A stretch of DNA of 6,093 bases. Source: JBDGPU01 sp042219525 (lineage in GTDB: Archaea; Halobacteriota; Halobacteria; Halobacteriales; Haloferacaceae). The stretch lies in assembly GCA_042219525.1 (NCBI GenBank), contig JBDGPU010000168.1, positions 1 through 6,093 on the forward strand, in the 5' to 3' direction. Shown here piece by piece: positions 5,929 to 6,093 of the stretch; positions within the stretch are counted from its first letter, which is position 1, and every line of letters starts with the position of its first letter. Made by a program: the position numbers and the translations under genes. The notes under the pieces are model-generated. The model was not told the origin of the DNA and did not search any database. It saw nothing but the letters and a program-made list of their open reading frames with translations.

Positions 5929-5956
5929 CCGGGGCAAGCGCAGGTGTGTTGCCCGG
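5929..5956 (+). terminator. Possible hairpin after the CHY zinc-finger gene
   Basis: GGGCAA (5932-5937) pairs with TTGCCC (5949-5954), extended by CC/GG across one bulged G, with an 11-base loop. It begins just after the stop codon at 5926. There is no T-tract behind it, and archaeal terminators usually depend on T-runs rather than hairpins, so termination is uncertain. It may only be an RNA structure at the transcript's 3' end. Confidence 0.22.
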
Positions 5957-5983
5957 CACCACGGCGGTCGATTACGCTGATTC

Positions 5984-5997
5984 GGAAGCGTTAAAGG
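5984..5997 (+). promoter_or_regulatory. Probable BRE/TATA promoter of tRNA-Pro
   Basis: The purine-rich GGAAGC (5984-5989) is followed by the A/T-rich GTTAAAGG (5990-5997). The latter is centred about 28 bases before the first tRNA base, giving a predicted start a few bases upstream of the mature 5' end. The order BRE then TATA and the spacing match archaeal tRNA promoters. Confidence 0.55.
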
Positions 5998-6021
5998 AAT
6001 AACCGCCGTTCGTTTGCATGC

Positions 6022-6093
6022 GGGCCGGTGGGGTAGCTTGGTATCCTTCGGCCTTCGGGTGGCCGTAACCGCGATTCGAATTCGCGCCGGCCC
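6022..6093 (+). tRNA. tRNA-Pro (anticodon CGG), cut at the window end
   Basis: The sequence folds as a cloverleaf. Acceptor GGGCCGG (6022-6028) pairs perfectly with CCGGCCC (6087-6093). The D-arm lies at 6031-6047 and contains the GG of the D-loop (6040-6041). Anticodon stem CGGCC (6049-6053) pairs with GGCCG (6061-6065) around the loop TTCGGGT (6054-6060), giving anticodon CGG at 6056-6058, which reads proline codon CCG. The variable loop TAAC is four bases. T-stem CGCGA/TCGCG closes the loop TTCGAAT (6075-6081). There is no intron. Seventy-two bases are present; only the discriminator base is missing, and whether CCA is encoded cannot be seen. Position 54 (base 6075) is the U that TrmY-type enzymes methylate after pseudouridylation. 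Confidence 0.96.

Overview
The window is GC-rich haloarchaeal DNA. The proteins are strongly acidic with dense Asp/Glu runs. Most genes have a T/A-rich box about 25-29 bases before the start codon and no Shine-Dalgarno, which indicates leaderless archaeal transcripts. The family set (Tat-exported lipoprotein, type 2 PyrF, archaeal TrmY, small zinc-finger proteins) fits Halobacteria. No species can be named from this alone.

Layout, left to right. Positions 1-234 hold three imperfect 78-bp tandem repeats, each with a ~58-bp conserved core and a ~20-bp divergent A/T-rich tail. The array may continue left of the window. Next come a cytosolic DsbA/FrnE-like oxidoreductase (316-951) and a two-gene unit with an ATGA overlap. 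That unit encodes a Tat-exported substrate-binding lipoprotein (1099-2889) and an integral-membrane PAP2 phosphatase (2886-3737). Then come pyrF (3835-4677) and, convergent to it on the minus strand, a 57-aa zinc-finger protein (4704-4877). Divergent from the zinc-finger gene is trmY (4929-5522), which touches a CHY zinc-finger gene (5522-5926) through a TGATG stop/start. The window ends inside tRNA-Pro(CGG) (6022-6093), lacking only the discriminator base.

How the genes relate. The lipoprotein and PAP2 enzyme are translationally coupled and probably act together at the cell surface, but no ABC permease or ATPase is present. TrmY methylates pseudouridine 54 in the T-loop of tRNAs; the neighbouring tRNA-Pro carries a U at that position. 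pyrF and the oxidoreductase are housekeeping neighbours with no evident link.

Most notable: the substrate-binding protein reads as a circular permutation of the usual SBP_bac_5 fold, with the family's normal C-terminal part placed directly after the signal peptide. Also of note are the 78-bp repeat, whose period keeps one reading frame with a stop after each core, and a 51-bp divergent promoter in which one T/A-rich element sits almost equidistant from two start codons.
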